From Bacteriovorax stolpii (GTDB lineage Bacteria; Bdellovibrionota; Bacteriovoracia; Bacteriovoracales; Bacteriovoracaceae), in assembly GCA_945905815.1 (NCBI GenBank), contig CAMDQH010000003.1, positions 1 to 64,000 of the forward strand: 64,000 bases of DNA, in the 5' to 3' direction. Below the pieces are notes generated by a model, which saw nothing but the letters and a program-made list of their open reading frames with translations, searched no databases and had not been told where the DNA came from. Position 1 is the stretch's first letter, and each line of letters begins with the position of its first letter. Made by a program: the position numbers and the translations under genes. This document shows positions 42,682-51,750 of the stretch, in pieces.

Positions 42682-43787
42682 TGAGACATTCGACATTTCT
42701 GGAAGTAAACCTTGGTTTGCTTCAGGAAAATCTAAATAAGATAAAGCGTCTGACTAAGGCAAAGATCCTTCCGATGGTGAAGGCGGATGCCTACGGGAAC
42801 GGACTCATACCAATTTCTAAGTTTTTAGTTCAAGATTGTGAAATCAAAAGACTAGGTTGTGCCACCCTTGGCGAGGCGATTCACCTTTTTAATGAATGCC
42901 CTGATCTAAATGCTGAGTTAATGGTCTTTTCAGATACAGAAATTTCTAATCCTGATTTTTCTGAAGCATATTCCAATTTTGCAATTACGCCCGTTCTACA
43001 TCAGCCATCTGATTTAGAATCCGTCTTGTCGAATCCAACGTTGTCAAAATTACCGATCATCTTAAAAGTAAATACAGGTATGAATCGTCTGGGATTTAGT
43101 TTAGAAGAGCTTGCTAAATATGCTCCTCGCCTAAAGACCCGTGGGGTAAAGCATCTCTTGACTCATTTTGCCCGTTCAACTGAACAATTTAAAGATGGTG
43201 ATAAAACCCACAAGCAGCTGAGTGAATTTAGTCAGGCGAAACAAATTCTTAAAGATGCCGGGGTGAGCGTTCAGGAAACCTCTGTTTCTAATTCCGGAGC
43301 GATTGAACAAAAGATTGGTCAAGACGAAACTTTTGTTCGGCCAGGGCTTATGCTCTACGGACCTTATAGTGTTGAACCAAGAATATGGGATGGCAGCCAG
43401 ATATCAAGATTTGTGACAAAAATTTTGAGAACTTTTGAGGTTAAGAAAGGTACACCGGTAGGTTACGGCGTTAACGTTGCCCCTGAAGATGGTTTTATTG
43501 CAGTCATAACTGTTGGGTATGCGGATTTCAGCGTTACCACTGCAAGTGGGGCAGATATCACTGTAAATGGTTACAAGGGTAAAATATTTGCTCGTGTAAG
43601 TATGGACATGATGTTTTTGATGTTTGATCCTTCCGTTGCAGGTAAATTAAAGTCTGAAGACCAAATCGAGATTTGGAATCATGACAATCGCGTAATTGGT
43701 GACCTCGCACTTTCGATGAAAACAATTCCTTATCATCTGATGTGTGGAGTAACTAATCGAATTCCAAGAATTTATAAGGTAAAATAA
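42681..43787 (+). CDS. alr: Alanine racemase
   Basis: 368 residues. Makes D-alanine for peptidoglycan. The cofactor Lys is in PMVKADAYGNG (about 33), the catalytic Tyr in VGYGVNV (about 257), and the C-terminal domain has ARVSMDMMFL (about 304). Its ATG overlaps the previous stop by one base, so it is coupled to the receiver-like gene; mlaE follows after five bases. Confidence 0.93.
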   Translation: MRHSTFLEVNLGLLQENLNKIKRLTKAKILPMVKADAYGNGLIPISKFLVQDCEIKRLGCATLGEAIHLFNECPDLNAELMVFSDTEISNPDFSEAYSNFAITPVLHQPSDLESVLSNPTLSKLPIILKVNTGMNRLGFSLEELAKYAPRLKTRGVKHLLTHFARSTEQFKDGDKTHKQLSEFSQAKQILKDAGVSVQETSVSNSGAIEQKIGQDETFVRPGLMLYGPYSVEPRIWDGSQISRFVTKILRTFEVKKGTPVGYGVNVAPEDGFIAVITVGYADFSVTTASGADITVNGYKGKIFARVSMDMMFLMFDPSVAGKLKSEDQIEIWNHDNRVIGDLALSMKTIPYHLMCGVTNRIPRIYKVK

Positions 43788-43792
43788 TTTTA

Positions 43793-44584
43793 ATGAAGCA
43801 AATGGTTGAAAAACGTATAGAAATTTTAGGGACAACTGTTCTGGATCTCCTGTTGGGGCTCGGCGGTTTTACTAATTATACAATGAAGACCATTTTTTGG
43901 ACTTTTAAGCCACCTTATCGGTGGAAGCTTCTTTTTGATCAAATATATTTCATTGGTAATAAATCAATTTTTATTATTTTTCTCACCTCATCATTCACTG
44001 GAGCAGTCTTTGCTTTTCAAATTTATGTTGGGATGAAAGTGATTAATGCTGATTCATTTATCGGTCCAATCGTAACAATTGCCCTTGCGAAAGAATTGGC
44101 ACCCGTACTCACAGGCCTAGTGGTGGCCGGAAGATGTGGAGCTGCTATGGCGGCCCAGATAGGAAGCATGAAAGTGACTGAACAAATTGATGCTTTGGAA
44201 GTAATGGGTATCAACAGTTACCAATATCTTGCTGTTCCAAGAATTCTTGGCGCAACTTTAAGTTTGCCGCTTCTATCAGGCATTTTCTTGTTGATTGGCT
44301 ACGGGGGCGCTTGGCTTATTGGTACTCAAGTTATTCAGATTGATGATGCGATATTTTCTTCGAAAATAAGTGATTTCATGGATCTCGGGATGGTGGCAGA
44401 AGGTCTTATTAAAGCTGCTGTATTTGGGTATTTAATTGGAATTATCGGTACGTTCCATGGATTTTCTGTAACAGGTGGGGCTGAAGGCGTTGGAAAAGGA
44501 ACAAATTTAGCAGTGGTCTGGGGAATGATCACTGTACTTGTAGTGGATTTTTTCTTAACTAGCTTTTTAACCAAAATATTATGA
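43793..44584 (+). CDS. mlaE: MlaE family lipid ABC transporter permease
   Basis: 263 residues with about five to six hydrophobic helices. Signature segments are LAKELAPVLTGLVVAGRCGAA (the 'L..EL.PVL..L...GR.G' coupling region, about 92-112) and GSMKVTEQIDALEVMGI. It forms the inner-membrane part of the Mla complex, which moves phospholipids between the membranes. It overlaps mlaF by four bases. Confidence 0.93.
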   Translation: MKQMVEKRIEILGTTVLDLLLGLGGFTNYTMKTIFWTFKPPYRWKLLFDQIYFIGNKSIFIIFLTSSFTGAVFAFQIYVGMKVINADSFIGPIVTIALAKELAPVLTGLVVAGRCGAAMAAQIGSMKVTEQIDALEVMGINSYQYLAVPRILGATLSLPLLSGIFLLIGYGGAWLIGTQVIQIDDAIFSSKISDFMDLGMVAEGLIKAAVFGYLIGIIGTFHGFSVTGGAEGVGKGTNLAVVWGMITVLVVDFFLTSFLTKIL

Positions 44585-45330
44585 CAAACGACCAGTGTTC
44601 AATTGAATTTAAGCACGTTACTAAAAAGTTTGGCGCGGCCACAGTTCTGGATGATGTTAACTTTGGTATTAAAAAAGATAAAATCACTACAGTTCTGGGT
44701 TTTTCGGGCGCTGGTAAAACGACCCTTATGAAACATATTCTCGGATTAACGATGCCTACTTCTGGTGACGTCGTAGTTCTAGGAACGGCCATCAATCACA
44801 TAGGTGAACTTGAGCTTAGAGAATTTCGCAGAAATTTTGGGATGGTCTTTCAGTACGCGGCTTTATTTGATTTTTTAACTTCATTTGAAAATGTTGCCTT
44901 TCCATTAAGGGAATTCACCAAAATGTCTGAAGAACAAATTACCGATAAGGTAATGGGGCTTTTAGTGTCGGTTGGGATTTCAAAGGAAGCAGCTTACCGT
45001 TTACCCTCAGAACTTTCAGGTGGTATGAGAAAAAGGGTAGGGCTTGCTCGTGGATTGGCCCTTGATCCTCATATTATGCTTTATGATGAACCAACTTCTG
45101 GACTAGATCCCATAACAACACATATGGTTTATGATCTGATGAGGGAGACACATTATAATAACGTCCATAACGGTTTTACTTCAGTTATCATCTCGCATGA
45201 TATTCATGCCACACTAAAATACTCAGATGAAATCGTCTTCATGGAAAATGGCCATGTAGTTGAGCATTTAGATGTGGAAAGTTTCAAAAAATCGGAAAAT
45301 CCTGTCATACGAAGATTCCTTGAGTTATAG
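44581..45330 (+). CDS. mlaF: MlaF family lipid ABC transporter ATPase
   Basis: 249 residues. Walker A GFSGAGKTT (about 40), Q-loop VFQYAALFDFLTSFENVAFP, signature LSGGMRKRVGLAR (about 142), Walker B IMLYDEPTSGLDP, switch His in ISHDIHA. It powers MlaE. It overlaps mlaE (ATGA) and is followed by the MCE-domain gene. Confidence 0.94.
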   Translation: MTNDQCSIEFKHVTKKFGAATVLDDVNFGIKKDKITTVLGFSGAGKTTLMKHILGLTMPTSGDVVVLGTAINHIGELELREFRRNFGMVFQYAALFDFLTSFENVAFPLREFTKMSEEQITDKVMGLLVSVGISKEAAYRLPSELSGGMRKRVGLARGLALDPHIMLYDEPTSGLDPITTHMVYDLMRETHYNNVHNGFTSVIISHDIHATLKYSDEIVFMENGHVVEHLDVESFKKSENPVIRRFLEL

Positions 45331-45397
45331 CCGAAATCGCTTATCATTAATTTAATAACAGATAGTTACTGTTGTGAATTTTGATGGAGTAAAATTC

Positions 45398-46780
45398 TTG
45401 AACCCACTGAAAGTTGGACTGTTAACTTTAGCTGCATTGGCCAGCGTAGTTATAATGTCCCTTAAAATTACAACAAATAAATCCGGCTTTGGTGAGTACG
45501 TTACTTATAAAACTGTGCTTAAAGATGCATCAGGGATTTTTGAAAAATCGTCTATTAAAGTTGCGGGTATTAATGCCGGTAGAATTAAATCGATTGAACT
45601 TCATGGCTCCGAAGGCGCTCTCCTTACTTTTGAAATGCTTGAAGGGATTAAGCTCACCAATAATTCACGTCTAAAAATTAAGAGTGTAGGATTTCTTGGT
45701 GATAAATATTTAGATATAATTTTAGGTGACCAGAACTCAGAAAAACTCCCCGCAGAATCAATGATACCCGCTGAGGGTGGAGAAGGTTTTGAAGAATTAT
45801 CTAAAGATGCCGGCGAGGTTTTGAAAGAGATTAAAGAAATCGCTAAAACGATTAAAGAATCTTTGCGTGATGAACAGGGTAAAAATATGGTCAAAGAGAT
45901 CATTGCTAATATCCATGATATCACCGGAAGTCTTAAGAGACTCACGAATGGAAATGAAGACAAAATTAACCAAATTATTGATGAAGTAAAATCGATTACG
46001 CAGCAACTCGCTTTTGAAACCGATCGTAACCAAACTGATTCTCTGATGGGTGATCTCTCTAAAATTGGACCAATTCTCGATAAGGCAGATACTGCTGTTA
46101 ATGATTTGAAAATAATAATGGCCGATTTAAAAGATGGTAAAGGGACTATTGGGAAATTGCTAAGAGATGATGCCGTTGTGGATCAGGTTTCACAAACACT
46201 TTCCAGCGTTAACCGTTTAGTTAACCGAATTAATAACATTGAAGCCGATATTGGACTATCTACGGGTGCGAACACGCGAAATGGAACTGACACTCGTTTT
46301 GACCTTGATATCTATCCTGCCCCTGAAAGATTTTTTCGTTTAGGTGTCGTAACTAATGAATTTGGCCGCGTAAATGAATCAGAAACTGACACTTACACAA
46401 GGACTGATAACGGTCCAACTGTTTACACAAATAAGCGTAAAATTAATAAAGACGCTTTTAAATTCAACTTTCAGATTGGTCGCCGAATCCAGCGTTTTGG
46501 TCTCCGTGCCGGCTTGATAGAGTCGACTGGTGGAGTTGGAATGGATTATTTCTTTCCAGATTGGGGAGTCAGAACAGGACTTGAGTTGTTTGATTACCAA
46601 AAAGAAGCTGGTCCTAATTTACGTTTTATGACCGAAGTAAAATTATGGAACGTTATGTTTGCCAGGATTGCCGGGGAAGATTTAGTTTCTAAAAGTGGTA
46701 ATCAAAGTGCTACATTCTCTTTAGGATTAAGATTTAGTGACCAAGATCTTGCAGCACTTATAGGTATTTTTGCTAGGTAA
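45398..46780 (+). CDS. mlaD: MlaD-like MCE-domain protein with extended C-terminus
   Basis: About 460 residues. One N-terminal membrane helix (KVGLLTLAALASVVIM), then an MCE domain (YKTVLKDASGIFEKSSIKVA, GIKLTNNSRLKIKSVGFLGD) that binds phospholipid. After residue 140 comes a long helical region (KEIKEIAKTIKESL, SITQQL), then a strand-rich part ending LGLRFSDQDLAALIGIFAR. This is over twice the length of E. coli MlaD. TTG 45398 with GGAG ahead is preferred; GTG 45374 is possible but has no ribosome site. It may bridge more of the periplasm than MlaD does. Confidence 0.85.
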   Translation: MNPLKVGLLTLAALASVVIMSLKITTNKSGFGEYVTYKTVLKDASGIFEKSSIKVAGINAGRIKSIELHGSEGALLTFEMLEGIKLTNNSRLKIKSVGFLGDKYLDIILGDQNSEKLPAESMIPAEGGEGFEELSKDAGEVLKEIKEIAKTIKESLRDEQGKNMVKEIIANIHDITGSLKRLTNGNEDKINQIIDEVKSITQQLAFETDRNQTDSLMGDLSKIGPILDKADTAVNDLKIIMADLKDGKGTIGKLLRDDAVVDQVSQTLSSVNRLVNRINNIEADIGLSTGANTRNGTDTRFDLDIYPAPERFFRLGVVTNEFGRVNESETDTYTRTDNGPTVYTNKRKINKDAFKFNFQIGRRIQRFGLRAGLIESTGGVGMDYFFPDWGVRTGLELFDYQKEAGPNLRFMTEVKLWNVMFARIAGEDLVSKSGNQSATFSLGLRFSDQDLAALIGIFAR

Positions 46781-46783
46781 AGT

Positions 46784-47404
46784 ATGGAAAAGAATTGGCT
46801 AATTAGAACAAAGTCGAATCACATTTTAGGACCTGTCTCTAAAGAGAAGGTTAATGAGTTGTACCAGAATGGTTCCATTAAGCAGGACGACGAGATTTGT
46901 AGTGGTAATGGATACTGGTTTTTTATCAGAGAAAGCGACCTTGTAGAGAGATATTTGTTGGGCAATAGTACACAGACTTTTAATCCAATTAGTGAAGCCA
47001 AGGATATCCTAACTTCATCAGGCAAAGGCGTTTACGAACCTACACGTGACGATATTACAATGATTGGTGGAATAGACATTAACAAAATTAAAGAAGCAGC
47101 TGTCGCAAAACCAGCTATTGCTAGTCCTGTTTCTAAAACTGTTTCTGACGATTCCCAGAAAAAAAAAATAATATCTGAAACCCAACCCAAGCAGTCAGAT
47201 GTTATTGTTAAACAGCCCAAGCAAGGCTATTTTAAGTATCTTGGAATCATTGTTTTTATCTTCCTCGTTTTAATCATTTATTTTCGTAAGTCTATTCTGA
47301 AATCTTTTTTTAACCCTGAAGCTTATTTAAGAAATCCTACATCTTTAATAATGGCCGAAGCTTATGCCCAGAATGACAATTCTGCTAAAAAAAAAAACTA
47401 TTAG
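46784..47404 (+). CDS. GYF_2-type membrane protein, 5' part of a split gene
   Basis: 206 residues to the first stop. Residues 1-60 (NWLIRTKSNHILGPVSKEKV, then GYWFFIRESDLV) resemble the GYF_2 domain found in bacterial membrane proteins. A linker follows, then one helix near 150-170 (YLGIIVFIFLVLIIYF). The frame then meets a run of eleven A (47387-47397) and stops seven bases after the run. The coding frame continues one register away without interruption to 48519, and has no start of its own, so the full product is probably about 578 residues. It is immediately downstream of the MCE gene (four-base gap). Confidence 0.7.
   Translation: MEKNWLIRTKSNHILGPVSKEKVNELYQNGSIKQDDEICSGNGYWFFIRESDLVERYLLGNSTQTFNPISEAKDILTSSGKGVYEPTRDDITMIGGIDINKIKEAAVAKPAIASPVSKTVSDDSQKKKIISETQPKQSDVIVKQPKQGYFKYLGIIVFIFLVLIIYFRKSILKSFFNPEAYLRNPTSLIMAEAYAQNDNSAKKKNY
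47387..47397 (+). other. A11 homopolymer at a frame change
   Basis: Eleven consecutive A inside the gene. With 12 A (or 9) the frames before and after join as SAKKKKLLESEVS and run on to 48519. Slippage on the tract, during transcription or replication, would restore the full-length protein. A base-calling or assembly error is the simplest alternative. Confidence 0.85.
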
Positions 47405-48519
47405 AATCTGAAGTTTCAATTGATGAAGTTGTTTTTAGGCCATCGATAAATCTTGAAGGGTTTAGAGTTGTCAGCTCCTTTGATATCGATAAATTTAACT
47501 GTCAAAAGCTAGAAAGTAGTATTTTTCAATTAGGTGTAATTCTCTACCCACCAGATTTAATTAATGAAAAGTTTTTGATTAGTGTTCGTAATTGTATGCT
47601 TAAACTGAATGAGAAAAATCCTGTTAAAAAGTGGCTCACCTCTCAATCTTCCAATATAAAGCCTAGTACTGTTGAGCAACAAAAGATTGATCTACTAGGA
47701 GAAATGTTGAATTCTCAGTTCAACCTTATTACTGACCATAAAATAAAAACATCTGTTATTGGCCTAATTGCAGAGATTAAGGGAACTACTAATATTGAGA
47801 AGCTCTTAAAATCATACCTTTATCTTATGATTGGAAACATTACTCGCTCAGATACAATTTTAAAATCAATTATCTCCCAACCTCCAAGAACATTTTATAA
47901 AGGCTTCACCATAAATTCTTCGATTTATCATAAAATGACTGAAGTTAACCTTGAAAAGATTTTGAGGAAGTTTTCTCGTCACCCAGCTGACCGTCTCGTT
48001 TTTTTTCTTTTTATTGGATATCTCAAAAGTTATTTAAATAAACCCGATCTTCTTGAACTCGTCGATGAGATAGAGCCAAGTGATATGAAACAGAGAATAA
48101 CACTTTCTTATACATTAAGGGTTTCTCCAGATTTTGTTAGCTTTTATAGACTTTTATCAATGAGTGAAAAAAGAAAAATGAAAAATCTGCGGACGGGAAA
48201 GTACTCAACCGAAATGCAAAGTCTTTGGGTCTGGCCTTTTATAAATATAGACCCCTTGATCTCTGATGTAATGGTTGAAAGAGTAAAGACATTGGATGAA
48301 AGCGACACTTTATGGTCAATTTATCTTGTTGCCGATGAGAAGTTGGCCGATATTTACTTTAGTAAAGGCGGTCAGGCCGTTGCGCGTAGGAGAAACTTTT
48401 TACGGCAGCATCTTGCAAATAAAGAAGATTTTATGCTCACTCTTTATAAGTTAATTGAAATGGGCGATATTGATGAAAGACTTGTAAACGAAGTGTCTCA
48501 ATTTATGATCCATGAGTAA
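47398..48519 (+). CDS. 3' part of the split GYF_2 membrane protein
   Basis: About 373 residues from just after the A11 run. The frame is open right from the run (LLESEVSIDEVVFRPSINL) and no ribosome site or good start occurs in the first 190 bases; the first candidate starts (TTG 47575, ATG 47596) are unconvincing. The sequence is helical and soluble-looking, with KSYLYLMIGNITRSDTILKS and repeats of similar length that may be TPR-like. If joined to the 5' part it lies on the far side of the single membrane helix. Its end overlaps the methyltransferase gene by eight bases. Function unknown. Confidence 0.65.
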   Translation, partial: LLESEVSIDEVVFRPSINLEGFRVVSSFDIDKFNCQKLESSIFQLGVILYPPDLINEKFLISVRNCMLKLNEKNPVKKWLTSQSSNIKPSTVEQQKIDLLGEMLNSQFNLITDHKIKTSVIGLIAEIKGTTNIEKLLKSYLYLMIGNITRSDTILKSIISQPPRTFYKGFTINSSIYHKMTEVNLEKILRKFSRHPADRLVFFLFIGYLKSYLNKPDLLELVDEIEPSDMKQRITLSYTLRVSPDFVSFYRLLSMSEKRKMKNLRTGKYSTEMQSLWVWPFINIDPLISDVMVERVKTLDESDTLWSIYLVADEKLADIYFSKGGQAVARRRNFLRQHLANKEDFMLTLYKLIEMGDIDERLVNEVSQFMIHE

Positions 48520-49096
48520 TTATTCTCAGCCTGCCTTCTACCGTTTCAATGAAGATTCGATCAATCTCGTTAAATGGATTCAGGCCACCGGAATCAAACC
48601 TGATCGGATTCTTGATTTAGGTGCCGGAAGCGGAGTTCTTGGTATTGAGTTGGCCTTGTTGCTGAACCCTCAAAATTTAACTTTAGTTGAGGTTCAGGCA
48701 GAATTTCAGTCACATGTTGAAACAAACTGCCGTTATTTTTTATCAAACTCTGTGGCGTATTCAATTATCATTAAATCATTTTCGGATTTTAAATCCGATC
48801 AGAAATTTGATCTTATTGTTTGTAATCCACCTTATTACTTACCAGGAAATGGAGAGTTACCGCAAGACCCAAAAAGGGCAATTGCTCGTACATTTTTAAT
48901 TGATTCATGGCCAATATTACTGAAGACTATTTCAGATTCAATAAGCGCAGAAGGAAAAGGTTTTATAGTCCTGAAAGAAGATAAAGCACTATTTGAAAGT
49001 ATTTCTCAATATTCTCATAAGTATGATTTAGATGTAAAAAAGAACGACGTTGGTTCCATTATGATTTTAGAACTATTTAGATTGAATAAAAAGTGA
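48512..49096 (+). CDS. N6-adenine/glutamine-type methyltransferase (TrmN6-like)
   Basis: 194 residues. SAM-binding motif LDLGAGSGVLGIELAL (about 35-50) and catalytic motif IVCNPPYY (about 108-115). NPPY methyltransferases modify adenine or glutamine; the small size and 'PDRILDLGAGSGVLG' start recall TrmN6/YfiC, which methylates A37 of tRNA-Val. Target unproven. It overlaps the preceding frame by eight bases and the convergent DciA-like gene by 24 bases. Confidence 0.75.
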   Translation: MSNYSQPAFYRFNEDSINLVKWIQATGIKPDRILDLGAGSGVLGIELALLLNPQNLTLVEVQAEFQSHVETNCRYFLSNSVAYSIIIKSFSDFKSDQKFDLIVCNPPYYLPGNGELPQDPKRAIARTFLIDSWPILLKTISDSISAEGKGFIVLKEDKALFESISQYSHKYDLDVKKNDVGSIMILELFRLNKK

Positions 49097-49576
49097 GATT
49101 AGACTGTCTCTAAGTTCGGAGTCCTCAACATCACTAAAAAGCCTTTCAGCTTCCTGTTTGAGGATTTTATATTTTGGACTTTGTGGATGAAGCTTGGGAG
49201 CAAGTGCTAGCTCTTTTTCTTTAATCAACTTCTGTTCAAAAAAGTTTTCCTGTGTTTGAAATGCTAGTTTTTTGACAATTGGCTTTAGGTTTGGGAACTG
49301 TTTGAAAACCTCTTTTTTGATCATTTCGGACGAAAAAGAAAGTTCCTGAGAGTAGCTAGAGTGCTTGGTAATAACAAAAAGTGAGTCTTGTTTAATCTTC
49401 AATGGAGAGGTAACTGCAGCAAGCTTCTCTCCTACAATTTCGGGCCATTTTCTTATCAAATCCAGAAAGTCAAAAGTCAAAAATAACGAATGCATTTCAT
49501 CGCGCTTGATGTCATGGGAATCAATCCGGTCTAAATCACCGTAATTTAGTCTTTTATAGCCCAACTTTTTAAACAT
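49073..49576 (-). CDS. DUF721/DciA-like protein
   Basis: 167 residues. The DUF721 core reads IRKWPEIVGEKLAAVTSPLKI, then SLFVITKHSSYSQELSF and a helix ending FPNLKPIVKKLAF. DciA-type proteins load the replicative helicase DnaB in bacteria that lack DnaC. The N-terminal 40 residues and basic C-terminal part are not conserved. It is convergent with the methyltransferase (24-base overlap) and divergent from lptE. Confidence 0.7.
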   Translation of the reverse strand: MFKKLGYKRLNYGDLDRIDSHDIKRDEMHSLFLTFDFLDLIRKWPEIVGEKLAAVTSPLKIKQDSLFVITKHSSYSQELSFSSEMIKKEVFKQFPNLKPIVKKLAFQTQENFFEQKLIKEKELALAPKLHPQSPKYKILKQEAERLFSDVEDSELRDSLISLFIQSK

Positions 49577-49627
49577 AGATAAACCACTAACCTAGCCCAC
49601 GTAAGATGTCTATGGTATAGGTTAAAG

Positions 49628-50272
49628 ATGAAATGGTTGTTGATTCTGATCTTTATAACTGGTTGTGGCGGTTATCGCTACGCTCAACAGGATAATCCTT
49701 TATCTCAATATGGGATTTCGAGCTTATCTGTTCCTATGTTTTTTAACTATTCGAACTTACCTGAAGTGTCACATAACTTTACCCGAGAAACTTATCGTCT
49801 CTTGTCTCGATATCCTGGGTTGAAGCTCAAGAGTGGTTACCATTCCGAGTCAGATGCGATTTTAATCGGAATCATTAAAACCCCGGAGAAAATGAAAGAT
49901 ACACTGGTCCCGAGTAACCTTCGAGTTGCTCAAGACAAAGCAGGGACAGCAATAGGGGATGTTAGACAAGATTTTTACATACCAGGTACTACTGATGTCT
50001 CTTTTATTCTTCAGATTATTATTATTAAAAAGCCGACTGAAGAGGAGCTTACTTTATTGAAATCCGGACTTGGTGATAAAGTGAAACTAACTTCAAGAAT
50101 TATTTTTAACGATACAATTCCCTTGAGGTCTCAGTACACTCGAGAGATTTTTGATAACGAAGAGGTTAGTGTGACGGCGACACAGAATGCTGGTATCCAA
50201 AGAAAAGTAACAAAGACTTTGGCCGAGCAAGCCGCTATTTCAATTAGAGATATGATCCTTTATGCATTCTAA
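49628..50272 (+). CDS. lptE: LptE-like LPS-assembly lipoprotein
   Basis: 214 residues. Lipoprotein signal with MKWLLILIFITGCGGY (Cys 13), then an alpha/beta domain with SLSVPMFFNYSNLPEVSHNF and a C-terminal helix LAEQAAISIRDMIL, as in LptE, which plugs the LptD barrel. The next gene is holA-like; lptE-holA order is found in many Gram-negatives and supports the call. It overlaps holA by 11 bases. Confidence 0.75.
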   Translation: MKWLLILIFITGCGGYRYAQQDNPLSQYGISSLSVPMFFNYSNLPEVSHNFTRETYRLLSRYPGLKLKSGYHSESDAILIGIIKTPEKMKDTLVPSNLRVAQDKAGTAIGDVRQDFYIPGTTDVSFILQIIIIKKPTEEELTLLKSGLGDKVKLTSRIIFNDTIPLRSQYTREIFDNEEVSVTATQNAGIQRKVTKTLAEQAAISIRDMILYAF

Positions 50273-51215
50273 ATGGCAAATCTGGGATTTCTTTTCTTCT
50301 TTTCAACGAAATTATTTAGCTTCTTTCAATGGTCTTTTGGCCATGAACACCTTTGATCCTATTTGTATGAAAATGATGAAGGATTTTCTTGTTAAAGGTT
50401 CAGAGGGAAGGACGATACATCATAAATTGGCGGGAGAAGTTACTAGCAATTGGATTGAAGAAGAGTTTCAAACTCTGAGCCTCTTCGGCGGAGCAGACTG
50501 TTTTCTTATTCATTTGGCTCAAGACTTAAAAGCGGACATTTTAGACCTACTTGCCAAGCTTGAGCTTAGTGATCGATTTGTAATTCTTTGTTATGAATCG
50601 GAAGGTGTAAGTTGGAAAAAAATAATTAAGGACGCTAAGATTGCAACCCTTGTTATCGAACCACCTCGTTTTTGGGAATTAAATAAACTCTTGGATTTTG
50701 TGGCAAACTATCTCAGATTACCACTTTCATATGATGCAAAAACATGGATACTGGACGCATTGGAAAACAATCTAAGCACTTTTTATAATACGTGCACAGT
50801 CTTAAAGCTAAATTATCCTGAATCAAAAGAGGTCTCTACCGCTGAAGTGAAAAGTCTTTTTACTTTGGATAGACTTGATCAATTTGCTATGGCCTCAATG
50901 TTTACGCGTAAAAAGTTCTCCGATTTTTATGATCGTCTTGTTCAGCTTGAAGGTGACTTTGATAAAATGCGTGGTTTCTTCGGCTTTATGCAAGGCCATC
51001 TTATAAAACTTGCAGACACCAGTTATCTTGCCCAGAAGCCACGTCTCACTCAATATGATAAAGATCTCCAGAGCACGGCAAAGCTTTGGAAGATTGAAGA
51101 AATCACAATAGAAATCGATAGATTCAATCAATGGGAAATACAATCGAAGAAAAAAGATAGTTTTCTCTGGAATGAGCTTCGTCAAAAACATTTGCGTGCT
51201 TTGATTCGGGAATGA
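50262..51215 (+). CDS. holA: DNA polymerase III delta subunit-like protein
   Basis: 317 residues. Layout of HolA: a degenerate AAA+ domain with the conserved SLFGGADCFLIHLAQ (corresponding to 'SLF....L', about 72), no Walker A Lys, then helical lid and collar regions (DALENNLSTFYNTCTVLKLN, LIKLADTSYLAQ). HolA opens the sliding clamp. The identification rests on this pattern and on the lptE neighbour. Divergent from typical HolA, so medium confidence. Confidence 0.7.
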   Translation: MHSKWQIWDFFSSFQRNYLASFNGLLAMNTFDPICMKMMKDFLVKGSEGRTIHHKLAGEVTSNWIEEEFQTLSLFGGADCFLIHLAQDLKADILDLLAKLELSDRFVILCYESEGVSWKKIIKDAKIATLVIEPPRFWELNKLLDFVANYLRLPLSYDAKTWILDALENNLSTFYNTCTVLKLNYPESKEVSTAEVKSLFTLDRLDQFAMASMFTRKKFSDFYDRLVQLEGDFDKMRGFFGFMQGHLIKLADTSYLAQKPRLTQYDKDLQSTAKLWKIEEITIEIDRFNQWEIQSKKKDSFLWNELRQKHLRALIRE

Positions 51216-51371
51216 AGCGCCCATAAAGCTTTCCTCAAAAATGTATAGTTAGATTTGTAAACCTGAAGACTTCAATAAAATTTAAATGGAGCAATGGCCA
51301 GGACTGGCTTCAAAGTGGTTGCCGGTTCAAAAAGTGTTAATGGCAATAAATCGTTGGATATGAAAGGTAAG

Positions 51372-51608
51372 TCATTTAAACAGTCTATTAATCATGCAAA
51401 CTCTAGTCTCTTGGGCCTGGAGTGCGGTTGCTTGACTGGAGACGATGAAGCTAATGGTTAAACCCCTAGGCCGATTTTTTTCCTCGTCCTTATAATCTAT
51501 CTTATTCAATTCTTCAAACTCCTCTGGCGACACATATCCCAGGCTCGAATGAAGTTTTTTTGTTATAAAATTCTTAATAAAGTGTGGCAAATTTTCAATA
51601 ACGTCCAA
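51372..51608 (-). mobile_element. IS3-family transposase remnant (C-terminal end)
   Basis: The minus-strand reading HFIKNFITKKLHSSLGYVSP, then EEFEEL, is the end of an IS3-type DDE transposase ('Y...RLHS.LGY.SP..FE'). The DDE core and the rest of the element are missing, and no terminal inverted repeats were recognised. It sits in a gap of about 535 bases between holA and the BLUF gene. A leftover of a lost insertion. Confidence 0.7.
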
Positions 51609-51750
51609 GCGTTGTCATAGGGGCTTGGTATGAGATTGAAAGATTTTAAAAAAAATAGATATTGTTATTTTTATCATAAAAAAAGGACTAAATTCTTCAC
51701 TCCTTCATCCGAAAAGAAATGTAGAATAACTAAAGAACCAATGGAGTGTT

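Noticed and set aside
51296-51460. Short plus-strand ORF beginning ATGGCCAGG between holA and the IS3 remnant
   Set aside because: The GGAG is only two bases from the ATG, the peptide matches nothing recognisable, and it runs through the antisense of the IS relic.
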